A stretch of DNA of 64,000 bases from the NCBI GenBank assembly GCA_019155185.1, contig CM032798.1, positions 18,235,121-18,299,120 on the forward strand, given 5' to 3'. The translations under genes were made by a program, and so were the position numbers. Below, piece by piece: positions 37,883 through 51,189 of this stretch; the first letter of the stretch is position 1; every line of letters begins with the position of its first letter. Source of the DNA: Beaufortia kweichowensis (lineage: Eukaryota; Chordata; Actinopteri; Cypriniformes; Gastromyzontidae). Under the pieces are notes generated by a model that saw only the letters and a program-made list of their open reading frames with translations, made no database searches and was not told where the DNA came from.

Positions 37883-38517
37883 GAAAATTAACCATGGTTT
37901 TACTACAGTAACCATACGTGCAATTCCATGCAAATATCATCCTTACCATGAAACGTTTTTTACCGAAGGCTTTTTTCATACTGATACCTCAAATGTTAGT
38001 ATGTGGTGATATAAGTACCCATGGTTTTTTATTTTTCTTAAGTTCTATTTTTCTGGTATTTATAGTTTAACCATGACATAAGTAAAACTATTGTAACGCT
38101 GATGGCAATATATTCTCAAAGGACCCATGTTACTACACTAAGAGTGGTTTGTCTGTGTTGTTTCTTTCACAGATATTATGAAATAACCACAGTTATGCAA
38201 AGATGAATGTTAATGTTGTTGTTGAGCTGGAAGTAACACATACAGCTCAAATTATTTGTAATTCGTACACGTTTGAGGTTTTTGGGTGTGTGTGTGTGCC
38301 CTTGGCAAAATTAACCATGGTTTGTAAGAGATAAAAGACTGTCTGGTTTTTTAGAAATTAGGTCAAAATTAGGTCAAAATGAGCCATGGTTTTATTATGG
38401 TACACATAAAGTAACCATGGCGTTTTAATGCATTTATTGTCATATGTATAACCACAGCTTTACTACAAATACCATGGTTAAACTATGGTTACTGTAGTAA
38501 AACCAAGGTTAACTTTC
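37883..38517. mobile_element. Palindromic non-autonomous DNA transposon
   Basis: The ends are inverted repeats of about 33 bp. The left begins gaaaattaaccatggtttt, and the right end reads as gaaagttaaccttggtttt when reverse-complemented; both continue with actacagtaaccat. Further copies of the ccatggtt motif occur inside. No transposase frame is present. Confidence 0.65.
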
Positions 38518-40805
38518 ATTAACCTGTCAGGTCTTCTCTAATATAGTGAAACCTGTTAAACATTGATTAATGACCTCACTGGTTAAAAAAGCTCATAAAT
38601 GCTCCAGATAATGTTAGTTATTAAATCTAATGGCATGATTTCTGCAAGGTTTAGGGTTATGACACAGAAAATATCATTAGCCTGACATTAAAACAATGCA
38701 GCTCTATGAGATGCAACAAGCATGAGTGTGTTTCCATGACCTGACATATCCATCTCTGGCACATCTACACGCTTTCTTACTTCACGTGATATTAACCACT
38801 CTCTCTTGACCCAGTAACCCAAACTGAAAGCAGAATCATATTCCGTTACTGCCCATATTCCTGGTGTTGTTGATTAACCTACTTAAATTATTCCATCTCT
38901 CCGGTGTCACGCCTGGACTCGATACAGCAGCTAATTGGAAACACACTGCTTAGATACTTCTTAGAACAGTGCTATTTTAATTCCACGCCAGAAGGTACTT
39001 TCAGATTACAAACGGAGATAAATATGTCTTACAAGGAAAAAGTGCATGCGAACACAACATTTTCTTGGCACGGTTGTGTTTTAATTAGATTCTTTACTTG
39101 CCATAAAAGTGCATGATAACACCAGAATTTTCAACTGTGTTTACAGTTCGAGCCTGTTTGTTAAAAGCCTTTCGGGACTAACCGACCATGTAATTGTCTG
39201 TTACCTTTACATTCTCAGGCATTTCCTAATGCTCATGTGAGCCCTTGGTCACGTGTCCACGCCTCCTGCTAACGGAGGTGCTCGGATTAGAGCAAAAAAG
39301 CGGGTGTGGGTGGGATACACTGATCTTTTCCATCAGGGATGGGTAAACGGCTGCCGCTGTAAACAGATTTATATTGTTGTTCCTTTGAGTCAGAGAGTTT
39401 CCTCCCTGCAGCTGCTGGTCACTTCGGGCTCTGCGATATGTTTAGCGGGTTTATTTGGCTGTGGACGTGAAGCTCTGTAACTCATTATGATGATTCCCTG
39501 AGTCACACTTACTTACAAGAGAGTTGAAAACAGCACGACCACTCTTAAAGAAATGCCTTATTTGGCATAATGCGAGTGAACAAAGGAGATCGAGATTGTT
39601 GGAGTCAAAACAGTCTCTTCGAATACAATTTATGAAATATAGACCATTTAACTGTGGCAGTGATGTTACACATTTATTTTATGGCTATTATTTATTTGCA
39701 AATCAATGCGTAAATATCCAAAATAATAAAAAATATTGAATCTCATATAAGAGCCTCGAAAAGTCACCAAAAAATCCATGGAGCTTTTATTGATTGAGCA
39801 CCCAACCCAGTTAATTCATTTGAATGTGTGCGTGTTTTGTCCATCATTACTAACTACTTTTACAAATCAGCATCAGGTCTACAAGATTAACATTTGTCTG
39901 TCTGTAGCGTATGTAGGTCAAGAGCGAGCTGTGGGTCGTACACGTGGGGGAAGGTTAACAGGTTGTCGGTTACAGGTAACTGGACAGAAGGTGAACGCAG
40001 ATGCTTATCTAATAGATAATCGGGTTAACTAGTAAACTTCAGCTAATGTGTAGCTAAGGCTGTGTGCATTTTCTTCTAGGTTCCAAGGGTAAACCAGATT
40101 GAAAACAGCACAGTGTAGTACAGAATGAATAAATCATTATGAAACTCAGACCTTCACCTATTTTATATTTCATTTATAAACGTAACAGGGTTAAGGGTAT
40201 AGTGGTCCGTCGGCATGAAACTCAAGTGCTCTATTAATGTGGAGTGTCCTTGTAGGTGGAAGATTGATGCAGAAACAGTGAATTTACAATGCTCGAACAC
40301 TCTGATTATCTTGATTTATGATTGCAGATTAATGCCTCTTTTGTGAAGTGGTTTCATTACAGAGGTTGGCACATATTTTGTTGCTTCTCACATTTAAACA
40401 ATCGTATGCAAAATAAGTAACACGATCTGCCTACAAACCGTATGGTCCCCTGCCTCTCATTGAAGACAGCTGTTCCATCCATGCACATTTTAGCCAGAAC
40501 ATATGTCAGTCATATTCACACATACACAGATGCATGCCTGAAAAACAACCTCTCCCTCCTTCTCTTTCTCTCTCTTACTCCATACCCCCACTTACCCTCA
40601 TGTACACAGACACATTACACATGCGCAGAATGTGGCAATACCCCTGGTGCTTTCGTTGCATAACTCTGGGCTGACTCATTGCTCTAGTGGCCTATTTCTT
40701 CTCTAACATTTATTAGATGAGCTGAAATCTAGTCCTTGCTTACACTTTTGGCCCACTTTCTTTGACTTTTCAAACTGTACCACCAAAACGGAGTTTGTGG
40801 AGCAT

Positions 40806-40930
40806 GGCGCTAGTGACGGCAACATCGAAGGTTTAATTCCCAGGGAACACAATACTGTTAAAAAGCGCATACCTTGAATGCCCCGTACGTTGCTATACGG
40901 GTAAAAGCATCTGCCAAATGCATCAAATTA
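40806..40930 (+). repeat. tRNA-derived SINE
   Basis: It has A-box-like tggcgctagtgacggcaac, B-box-like aaggtttaattccc, and the shared tail gggtaaaagcatctgccaaatgcat. It is intergenic. Confidence 0.6.
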
Positions 40931-41997
40931 TGGGTGTAATCTCTTTCCTGTGCTCATATAATGGAACGGTCTGTTGGTTTATTTACAGTTGTTGCCTGCA
41001 TGACATAATAGGGAGCTGTTATGGAGGCTGGAGCTTTTATTGGTGGTGCTGATTATATATTATATTGAAAATAGCTCATGTGGCATGAGAGGGCACTTAT
41101 GCATTAGCAGTTTATCAGGGTGTAGTGCAGTTAAAAGCTTTCACTACACTTCATACTGAAAAGGCACATACAGTTTTTGCAAAGGTTATCTAATATGCAA
41201 GGATGGCCCTGTGTTTCTCCTTATTCACAGGACCACTTGATTTTTTTATATGTATAAAGCAATAATTGCAAGTTAAAATGAAAATCTTTTAGGTCATGAG
41301 ACCAAATACTTGATGAAGTACATGGAACCAAAAGGTTTCCATTTTTGCCATTTTTTTTCTCCTTGACAGAAATTAGACCAAATGTTTCACATTTTCTTCC
41401 ATTACTGTCACGTGTCTTTCCTAGAGTTTCGAATGGAAATTCAACAATGTCGCAAACTGTGCTCAGATTTGCCAAGATCTGTAATTAAAATATTATGAAC
41501 TCAATATGTCTTTTTCTCTATGCTTTTATGTGGTAAGATTATGGAATGGCTGTTTTAAAGCAGATCTTTATAGTGCAGTAAAATACGGTGGGAACCGAGT
41601 GCAGCAATACAGTACAAAGGTTGGAGGAATGCTTCACAATAGCACATCCCTCCTCCTAAATTATTTCCTTGTTTAAAAGGATTTGGGTTTGATTAGAACA
41701 ACTGATTACAAAAGAGTGTATAATGACTGGAAATGACAATTAAGTCTCAAGCTGAGGATGGTGGGTTATTAGTGACTGCCAGATGCTGTGAAAGAGCTAC
41801 ATTTATATATTAAGACTTGAGAGAGAGTAAGAATGATCGATTATGAAGTGAAAAGAAAGTGTTCTCAATAGCATTCATCTGTGCTATACGTGCATATGCA
41901 TGATGTGCATAATATGCAAATATTTTGTATTACCAAACTATGTTTTTGAAAGGTGCAGTATGCCACATTTCACACAGAGGTGTAATATATGTTAGGG

Positions 41998-42035
41998 GGT
42001 TGCTAGGGCATTGCTATGGTTGCTAGGTTGTTTGG
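41998..42035 (+). repeat. gttgctagg-type short tandem repeat
   Basis: Degenerate repeats of ggttgctagggcattgct within about 40 bp. Confidence 0.45.
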
Positions 42036-42600
42036 GTGGATGCTTGGATGTTTTGAATGGTTGTTAGTTATGTGGTTGTGCAGTCACTTTTAAAGTCTGG
42101 TTCATGGAATGTTACCGTCAGGTCGAAAAAGTTTGTCCGATCACTCTTTTTGAGTTCATAGCAAAGATTTTATTTATGTGGTCTGTAGCACAAGTGCGAG
42201 ACAATGGGTTTGAAAGCCATAACCTATAAAACTAATACTTATGTAAGCAGCACTAGTGAAAGTTGAATGACCTAAAGGCATAAAAGAGAATAACATGTAG
42301 CAGGTCATATGCTGCAGGATTGAGCGAGAAGGGCGTGGGATGGGCAGAGTTGGCTGACCTACATTCAGCGTTGCCCTTTCAATAATCTGTTTGTGTGAAT
42401 CACGCTGCCTTTTTTAAACTATACTCTGATGTATCACACACTCGCACGCATGGCATACTGACACACATTCGTTAGAATTTGGTTATATCGCAAGTGGACT
42501 TACTGATACATTGTTTTAATACTCCTCCACATAATACACTCAGACATTTCCTCCCCTGTTTGCAGTCTCTAGTTTTTGACCTACATCTTATGCAGCTGGG

Positions 42601-42608
42601 TTACGTAA
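42601..42608 (+). promoter_or_regulatory. E4BP4/PAR bZIP site, intergenic
   Basis: GTTACGTAAC (42600-42609) is a perfect RTTAYGTAAY palindrome. It lies about 5.3 kb downstream-side of the first nfil3-like gene and could be an enhancer site. Confidence 0.3.
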
Positions 42609-43264
42609 CTGAAGTTATGTTGTGCTCTGGAATCCCAGCGCTTCTGCAGATGTTTGCAGACAAAACATCTTCTCTTCCCACTTCATTTTTTTCTCTACCC
42701 TCTTTTCCTTCTTGTTCTTTCCTCTCCTTATTTACTCTTCTGTTCTTGTTTCCTACTTTTCTGCCTGTTTTATGATTTGGTAAAGCAGAAGACTATGTCA
42801 AGGACATGAGTTTGATTTTTCTAGGAAACACTTAAGTAATATAATGTACACACTGAATGCACTGTAAATGTTAATGCATAAATACATAAACGTATGTGTT
42901 CTTAGGGGAGAGGACAGATAATAAAAATGAATATCTGTTAGGAGTACACTAGAATATAAATTAATACGGACTAAAAAGCCACTCCAATCATGATGTCTAA
43001 TGATAAATCTGGTTTAGATGTAAGTGTACGGATATTACAATCAGTAGTAATATAGTATGTTAAATCTGATGCTAATGCTGCAGTAAATCATTAAGAGATT
43101 CATTGATGTTTTGAAGTATTTTGTGTTTGTTGGTTAGCATTTAATTGCTTCCATGTTCAAGCACTAAGAACTGTAGGTTTCAGACATAAATGAGATCACA
43201 TTGCAGACCTCTGCAAACTCCCTTTTAAGCTCTCTGCAGGTCGAATGACGTGTCTGCATATCCA

Positions 43265-43302
43265 CCCTCTCTCTCTCTCTCTCTCTCCCTCTCTCTCTCT
43301 CG
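43265..43302 (+). repeat. (CT)n microsatellite
   Basis: A near-pure CT run, intergenic. Confidence 0.9.
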
Positions 43303-45113
43303 CTCTACCATCACTCTCTGAATTCCCCTTTTCTCATTCTCTCCTCCCTTCCACACTGACCTACTTTCCCACTGACCTGCTTTCATAAGGTTCCGCATAC
43401 TTTGTTTTTTTTAAATTAGGAAAAAAGAAGAAAGAGGGAAACAAAGAGTAAAAAACACCCGGGAGAAAAACAGCATTGCAGCTCTGGCTAAAGTCACCTT
43501 GCTTTTTGCTCTTGCTACCGTAGCAACCATTTTAGTGCGTCATCTGGCATCATCAACAATGCTGTCTGATTAAAAAAATCAGACACATTTCACTGAAATA
43601 CTTACTCGAGATTGTTTTAAAATAGGGATTTATTCTCTATATATTTATTCTATATCTGTGAATTAGGGCAGAACAGGAATCACACATTGAGCAGGTTGCA
43701 CAGCAGGTTGTGTAAGTACTGTCTGTCATTACATAATGCCTAATGGAAAGTCATGTAACCAGTTGGCACTCCACCAAGTGCAGTAAATTAATAAATGACC
43801 TGTAACTGCTTGAAATTAGTATAAAATCCTGTGATCAATTATGGTACTTGATTCAGGAAGGGTGGGAATGTTTAAATCATGACCGTAGCTTTTAAGTGAT
43901 TCTTTTTGTTGCGTCATCTGATACATGAAGAGTTACATAACTTGTTTTCTACATGCCTGTTTTTCTTTCAAGTAGTGCCTGTACTGGGTTTATTTATAAA
44001 AGCAGTGAACATTCTGAACAGTTACAAGAAGCACATAACGTTTCATTTCCTTGTATCTTGTGGGTTTTTGTACCTTGTATCATTTGCAGTTACTTAGAAA
44101 TTCAATCCATTAGTGCAGTTTCGTAGGAAAGCATCTGTGTGTTGAGTTGAAGCTCCCTAGTGTGAGTCTTTGAGCAGTAAAACCAGTGATGTGACTCGGC
44201 CAGTGTTACATCATACTAAATTACACATTTTCTCCCTAGGAGTACAAAGTGTTTCTATGCATTTTGCAAAGCTCTCCTTTCAATTCATTATCATACTTAG
44301 GTAGGAGAATAGATTTATCTGAATGAACCTCTGTTAGATTATGTTATCAGTCTTGTTATCAGCATGTTAAGAGTGCAGGGTTATTCAAGGTCAATGTTTA
44401 TTTTATGTGGTGTAAAATGCTTTTTCCTGTACATACGACAACATTAGACATCTTAAATTTGACATACAACATGTTTTATTTTTCTCGCCACTCTCTTTAG
44501 TGTCATTCTGAGCACCTTGACAGGTAAGCTCTCCTGTTTTTTACAAACATCATCTTTTTTCTTAAAACTCCAGTAAATACCACACAATACACCAGGGTAC
44601 AGAGGTGAAACAGATGAACAGGACATTAAAATACATACATACTGTATCACATTGAGGTGAACGGACAACGGACACGAGAAAATATTAACCCAAAAGGAAT
44701 AATATCATTGGAATACAAAATAAAATACAATAGTAATAATTATTATTATTATTATAGAATGCCAAAATAAACTTGATACAAACTTAAAATACTCAAAAAG
44801 AGATTTGTCTGTACACTTTTTACATAATGGCCAGTGCCAGGCACCTGTTTGGGAAAAAATAAACACAGATTGTATAAAATCTGAGGAAAAAAATTCAGTG
44901 CAGAAGCAGCTTACAGCTGTGGTAAAGTCTACAAAGACAACTAGTGGGACTCAATTTTTGTCTACGATTTCACAAAAAGAGTTTGTAACACTTGTGTGCT
45001 GCAGCATTTTACTGTGTGGTAACTTTTATACGCAACGACTGATGGGTATGATGATGCAATGGGCTACACACACCAAAGTCTCATTCCTCTTCAGTTCTGC
45101 GTAACCTCAACAA

Positions 45114-45119
45114 TTTATT
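45114..45119 (-). terminator. Polyadenylation signal of the first nfil3-like gene
   Basis: TTTATT on the + strand (AATAAA on -), 1.06 kb after the stop codon. A second candidate lies at 44475-44480. Confidence 0.4.
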
Positions 45120-46174
45120 CTCATGAGGTAGCATGTGAGGCGTCTCTGAAACCTGACCACAAAGGACAAGACCATCTTTAGATGGCAATGATATATCTTA
45201 CATTTTATACAGTGTGTGTGTGTGTGTGTTAGCTCAGATTGACATTTCTGAAAGGGCTTTGACTCGAATTTGGCTAAATGTCAGGTAGATTTGCAATGTT
45301 TTAATAAAATCATTGGTCACAGTGACCTTTAAGAAGGGTCAATCCATCAGGCCCCTTTACAGTGATGCAATATAGTAGGCGATGAAGGTGAAAGGTCATT
45401 TTTACTGGTTAGCGTTGACCTACGACTGACTGAAACACTATGAACAAGACATTCAGGTATCATTCAATCAACGTGATACATAAAGTGAAAAATATACTGG
45501 AAGCATCAAACAAACATTCGGAAAGAACTGTACAAATGCTAAAAAGTAGACAGTGTTCTTCCACTTTTCTACTCTTAAAGACTGACATGTTTTTATCCTC
45601 ATAAAATATTTTGAAGTATGATATGTTTAGTCATGTCACAGTATTATATAATGCAAGTGCTTAAATAATCCTCAGATCAAAAAGGCAAAGTAGGAGAGTC
45701 AGACAGGCATAAATCTATTGAGGTTTTTCCTTCTGAAATCAGTAGGGAAAAAAGAAATCGAGTCTTTGACTGCATGAACTAATAGTGATAACTATGTACT
45801 GGGTTTAGAAACCACCCGTTAACTAGACTAAGCTACAAAACATGGCAGAGATATGTAAATATTCAAAAGAGCAGACAAGGAATCAAAGGTTGCTATACAG
45901 AGTCATGTTGTGGGTTGTTGTGAAAGAGAAAAAGTTGTTAAAAAGAGCTCCTTTTCCATCTTATTAACTCATTTGAGTTACTAGTAAGTGCTAAAGAATA
46001 GAGCTGCATTGAAAGATCACATTATCACTTTTGACAAAAGGACAGACCAGGAACACAAGTTACACTTTCTGGTTGTTGTTGTTTGTGAATAAGCAACTGA
46101 CTTTCATGCAATTAATTGGTACCCTTTTTCTTTCTATAGGATGGTAAAGATGACATTGATCTTAACTGACAGTC

Positions 46175-47942
46175 TTAGTCATGTTTTTTGTTTCTGCTAC
46201 CTCGTCCTCCTGATACTCTCTTCCCACTGTCCTTCCTTACATCTTCTTTTTCTCTGGTGGGAGACAGTTGTGTGCAAAGTTCATCGGACATATCACTTTC
46301 CAATTCCTTGCTTCCAGAACCGCCGCCTTGCTGCTGGTTTACCTGCGCTAACGCCAGGTACGGGTGCTGAGGCAGAGCGGAATCGGGTGACGAAGCGGCT
46401 GTCATAGCTGAACCGGGCACATCTCCGGAGCCACCGTTGGACAGTGCTCTATATTTGAGTCTTAGTTTGTGTGGCAGAGCTGTGGCTTTCATTTCACCCT
46501 GGTTATCTCCATACTGGTAAGCGTCACTGGCGGCCATGGTGGGCGAGGATGCCGACTGGTGGATGGCGTGATAGCCACCGGTATCAGAGCAAGATGATGA
46601 TGGCGATTCATCGTCAGTAGAGGCTTCCTTGTCTGAACTGCGAGGGTCACCATCACTCGAGGAGGTGTCCTTGCCTGACGAGGAGTGCTCTTGATAAAAG
46701 CCATCTGTTCTCGGGCAACCTTCATATGTTAGCACTGGGGGCTCTTCGTTCAGAGTGCCGAGGTAGGCATTTGACCGCTGGTATACGTGGGCTTTTCCAG
46801 CTTCGCTGATCAGATCCGGGGCAAAAGAATTCGGGGTGCCGTCTTGCACTCGGCCTTGAACACTTCGAGTCTTTTTGCTGTATGACAAACCGTCGGTTTT
46901 CCCCAGCATCAGCCTTGCCATTGGTGAACTCAAAATTTGGTGAATCTAAAGATCTCCTGGCCAGCTGCTGTGCCACCTCTGAAAGAGTCTCTAAACCATC
47001 AGGTCTTATTGGCAGACCACACCCTGATTGAGAAAATTGAGTGAGTTGTCCATTTTGCTGTGGCTGTTCCATGTTCTCAACCCTTTGGCTGTCAACGGGA
47101 TACGAGCTGCTTCCGGAGCGAAAGAGAATGACGCTTCTTTGGGGTGTGGCAGATGGGGGGGCTGGGGCGTTGACACCCTCTTGCTGATCCATTTGCTGTG
47201 GCTGGTGAGTCTCAAATCGTGCATGATGGCCGTTGAACATGCCATTAAGAACGCTTGCCTCAAGCCTGTTAATGTCCATTCCAGAGCTCTCATGCTTAAT
47301 GTCATAGTTCATGGGTTCAGGGCTGTCCCGTGAAGATCCGTCTGACATGTCCGACAGCGATCCGCGGGGAGAGTACTTGTGTAACGTTGTGTGGCGTTCT
47401 CCTCTGGTTGTCTGCTCGGCTTCTGAGGAATCAGAGTTCATCATGACCTGAGAAGCACTAGAATATCCACTGCTCGAGTAATATGGATTTCCAGAAGTTG
47501 CTCCGGTACCATTAGCACCATTAGTCATTGCCTCAGTGCTATTGCTGATCTGCTGGGTCTTCTCCATGTAGGAGGCAGAACTTATGAGTCCGAATCTCAA
47601 TTTCAATTGCAGGAGTTCCGTCTTCAGTCGCACATTCTCCTCGTTCAGTGCTATGACCCTGTTCTCCAGCACCATATCATTGATCCGGCGCTTCTCTCGT
47701 GATCTTTTGGCGGCCTCGTTATTCTTGCGTCGCTTTTCCCAGTAGGAGTCATCTTTCTTCTCATCCGAGATGAATTCACGCTTCCGCCGACAGGTTGTGT
47801 TGGGTTTTGGTTTTATTACTCTGCTCTGACGAGGGCCGTTGGCCATTTGAGGAGACGGTAAACTCTCGCTGTAGTTTGAGAACGTTTCTAAAGTTTCCAA
47901 GCTGGCACTGTTGTTTTGGGTAGGAAGATTTAGGCTTTCCAT
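46175..47942 (-). CDS. NFIL3/E4BP4-type bZIP repressor, with apparent frameshift
   Basis: An intronless coding region, as usual for NFIL3. Residues about 68-120 form the bZIP: a basic region KNNEAAKRSREKRR and a leucine zipper, preceded by RRKREFISDEKKDDSYW, which is diagnostic for NFIL3. The frame from 47942 runs through GKADAGENRR and then meets a switch at the GGGGAAAA run (46897-46904). From there the conserved family sequence continues in another frame to TAA at 46175, including LPHKLRLKYRA, the C-terminal motif also present in the second nfil3-like gene. One extra base in the run explains it. Without a shift the protein would be 406 residues with a non-homologous end; with it, about 586. 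NFIL3 proteins bind RTTAYGTAAY and repress transcription in circadian, lymphoid and hepatic programmes. Fish have several nfil3 paralogues; which one this is I cannot say. Confidence 0.85.
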
Positions 47943-48318
47943 TGTGGTTCTTTGTGGACATTGAAAACTAAAGTTTTAATGACCTATAACAAGGCAGGAT
48001 CAAAACAGTACTTGTTTTGAATTTCTGAAGTTCTTGCCTTTAATTTCAAACAGTCTTAAAAACTTTCAAGTGTCCAGATTGGTCAAAAAGATGAGAAAAA
48101 GATGAAAGGCAACAAAAATAACCGTCATTGGATATCTGTGTTGTGCGTCCCAAAAAGTCCCTTTTTGTGTTTAGTCTGCTTTTTGATTGAAGACAATATA
48201 AGTCTGTCAGACTTGGAAATACTCCTCAAAAAATTGGCTGATAAAGAATGACCTTTATGATGAAGATGTTAATTCTATGTCTCAGCTCACTGTTTAGTTC
48301 CAGTGTTTGTTGAGCAGA

Positions 48319-48531
48319 TCTGCAGAGACAATAAAACAGAATAGGGTTATTTAAAATTTATCTAAATCAGTTATTAAACAACACAATCCTACAATTGAGA
48401 TCAAAATAGCACAGCAAGAAAAAACAAAACAGAACAAAAATATGAAAAATGCAATACTTTATAAGTGTTCTAAAAGTGCTACAATAAAAACTTTATAAGT
48501 TTTTACAATAAAACATATATTCATTCATACC
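48319..48531 (-). other. Probable 5' UTR intron of the first nfil3-like gene
   Basis: On the - strand a donor (cctaag|gtatga, exon ending at 48531) and an acceptor (tttattgtctctgcag, exon beginning at 48319) bound a 211-nt intron at 48530-48320. That would put an untranslated exon at about 48700-48531. It is read from splice motifs only. Confidence 0.4.
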
Positions 48532-49439
48532 TTAGGTTTGTTTCCAAAACTACAAAAGCTTTGATAATAAATACATCAAGCACTAGCGCAAAACTTTCTT
48601 TGCAAATAATGCGAAAAAACCCAGCGCTCCGTTTCTAATCCTGGCAGCGACTGAAATGTTCAGTTCTCCCTGTGTTCTCTGAGCTCTAGAGAAATGTAGG
48701 TCAGTAGAGTAACGACACACACGTACGTAGAGATCATGACGCGCTGCAGTAGGACACGTATTGTGTAAGAGACTGCACCGTCACACATTCTCACACCAGA
48801 CTGAATGGCACACAAGGGAACCAAAGCTGTAATCCTTATTTTTCTCTAAACATTTAGTCAAGATCCAAACATCATTTATTTACACCATAACTAAAAACAT
48901 TTGGTTTCCAACATCAAGCAGTACTAAAGCCATTCTTATTAGCAAATTCCTTACACACCAGGAAACCAAACTTTTTAAATTACTTTGTTAAAATGAATTT
49001 GTTTAAATTCTTCATTATTCTGTATTAGAGAATAATCACTTGTCTTTTCGTTATGGGCTTGAGTCATTATTTATAGTGTTAGGTTATTGTCCTTGATTTG
49101 TTAGCTCATATATTTTGCAGCTTATCGTGAGAATCTAAGTTCATGTTACATAACACTATTGCACCATCTCTGAAAAACAACCTCAACAGTCCAAAACTTA
49201 GAAGAAGGGTAACATTAATTAAAAACAGGAACGACTGTTCTCGAAGCTAAAACAGAACTTTGAATAGCCATGTTTTAAATTAAAAACCAAATAAATCAGT
49301 ATTACATTTTTGGTAACTTTTCGCACTGTTGTTCACCTCACATGAACATGAAGTGGATTAAAATGATAAAAGTATCTAATATTCTGAAACATGGAATCGC
49401 AGAATATTTGTTTCACGTATGACCCCATGTCTGTAGGAA

Positions 49440-49665
49440 CACAACAGGACTACGGGAAGGGCGGTGGAAGTTGTGCGCGTGTGTCCCACTGACCTAGAAA
49501 CCGGCTGCTCCGTAAACACGGTGCGTGCGCGCGCGCGCTGGATCCAATGCCGTGCTGTAAAATAGGTCAGTGGAGCGGCAACGGTGTGTGCGTGTCTGAG
49601 AGAGACGGTGTGCGCGCCTGAGCAAGCGGTGAGGAATTATAGCGCCGACCAAAAATAGTGCGCTC
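49440..49665. promoter_or_regulatory. CpG-rich patch upstream of the first nfil3-like gene
   Basis: CpG-dense sequence with an alternating gcgcgcgcgc run (about 49528-49537) lies 1.5 kb upstream of the nfil3-like start, so it may be a promoter of that gene. The adjacent open frame at 49668 has no exon features. Confidence 0.4.
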
Positions 49666-50539
49666 GGGTGAGGGAGGAGTTAAGGATTCCATTTAGGGGA
49701 CGAGAGAGGAATTTACCAGCACTGCGGAGGTACGAAAAGGAGAGAATACGTCAGCAGCAGAATATTAGATTAAAGCAGGCCATGAATCACGACGCGCATG
49801 AGGCACTGATGCATTTTCACTCACACGGCCAAAGTACAAGTATTTTCCTGAAATGCAATCGGTTAGGTGGAAAGATTGTGAAATTACAGCTTTGCCCTTT
49901 GCGTCACAAAGGCCGTAAATGTCAAATACAGTCCTGCTTTCGTAACACCGCTTTGATAGACCAAGAAGAAAGAGAGAATGCTGTATTGCGCAGTTCAGAC
50001 CGCAGGTTGTGGCTCAGTGCCAGACTGTTACCATAGTTGAGGAATCATTTTAGGACGTGCTGAGCTAAGTTGCTATCCATATGGTGTCTGTAAAACATTT
50101 ATCTAATGGCTAGCAAGCGATTGCTGTACTAATGGCTCTTTCATTACAAAATCATGTTACTGTATATCTTTACATTGATGTTACTGGTTTTATTGGCATG
50201 TTTACATTTCCTTTTCCAAGAACTAGAGAGCCCACAATTCAGAAAAAGTCTTTGAGGTCAAAGCAAACACACAGTTATGCGCCGTCCCACATGGATAGTG
50301 TTTACAACTGGAAGCCTCCTTACATGTGTCTGCCCAGTCACATGCAGGCAGAACTGTTACGTCTTCAATCTTTCCTCCAACCTAAGGCCAAGTAGGCCAG
50401 TAGGACTGAAATTTATTTTGTGTCGGCTAGACTAGTAATTACAGGGGTTAATACCTAAAGCACAAAGAAGTCCACAGCACAGACATGTCTCTTAGGTTAC
50501 CAAGCATTGGGAAACAGTTCGAGCTATTTTCTTTTAACA

Positions 50540-50620
50540 TTTACATTAATGCATGTATCTGGCAGACGCTTTTATCCAAAGTGACTTACAGTGCATTCAA
50601 TCCATACATGTTTTTCATCT
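50540..50620 (-). repeat. SINE tail fragment
   Basis: Reverse complement of the shared SINE tail (ctggcagacgcttttatcc, aaagtgacttacagtgcat). Only the 3' part is visible. Confidence 0.55.
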
Positions 50621-51189
50621 GTATGTGAGTAGTTGACAAATATACCATAAATGTGTCCGATGCTGTGACAGCAAAAATGTAGAAACAAAATTCTAACATT
50701 GAAGATAAATCCCTCTCATGCTATTTGTATATTATTAAGAGGTTTTTTCTACATTTTTCCTGTCACACCACAGGACAAATTTTCAAATATATTTGTCAAC
50801 TACCCTTTGTTTTTCTATAGCTAATTTTTTTGTACGATATTTATAATGTTTCGTTTTCAATGAGATGTATAGTATTACAAGATGTTTGGGTGCAATGTAA
50901 GGCAGTTTGAGATTCTTGGCATTGCTGAGGAGGGAGTGGTGGAACTGTTAACTTTTAGCTTGGAAGTCAGTCGGTCTTTATGAATAGAGCATGAGTCGAC
51001 ATTAACATTCATTATATACAGATAAGCAAATTACAGAATAGTGATATATTAGCAACCTGCCATAAAAGTTTTAGCGCAATTTCTATTGCACAACAGAAGT
51101 GGTTGAATGAGACGCAACAAAATTCATCAGAATTTATTTCACACGATAAGTTCAAACATCGGAAACCCTTTGAAGTAATCTCGGTTATT

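Larger units (their letters stand above)
36050..44460. other. Long intergenic stretch, mostly non-coding
   Basis: No coding exon is convincing on either strand. Contents recorded separately: a TCTCGCGATA core promoter motif (37302), a CTCF-like site (37363), a palindromic element (37883-38517), a SINE (40806-40930), a gttgctagg repeat (41998-42035), a D-box (42601) and a CT microsatellite (43265). Open frames here are short and lack splice-site or codon support. Confidence 0.5.

Noticed and set aside
46175..47333. Open frames on the + strand over the first nfil3-like gene
   Set aside because: They are shadows of the conserved - strand bZIP coding region.
49668..50036. 122-codon frame next to the CpG-rich patch
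   Set aside because: It starts at a non-ATG codon, shows no domain or exon structure, and is probably chance openness in GC-richer DNA.
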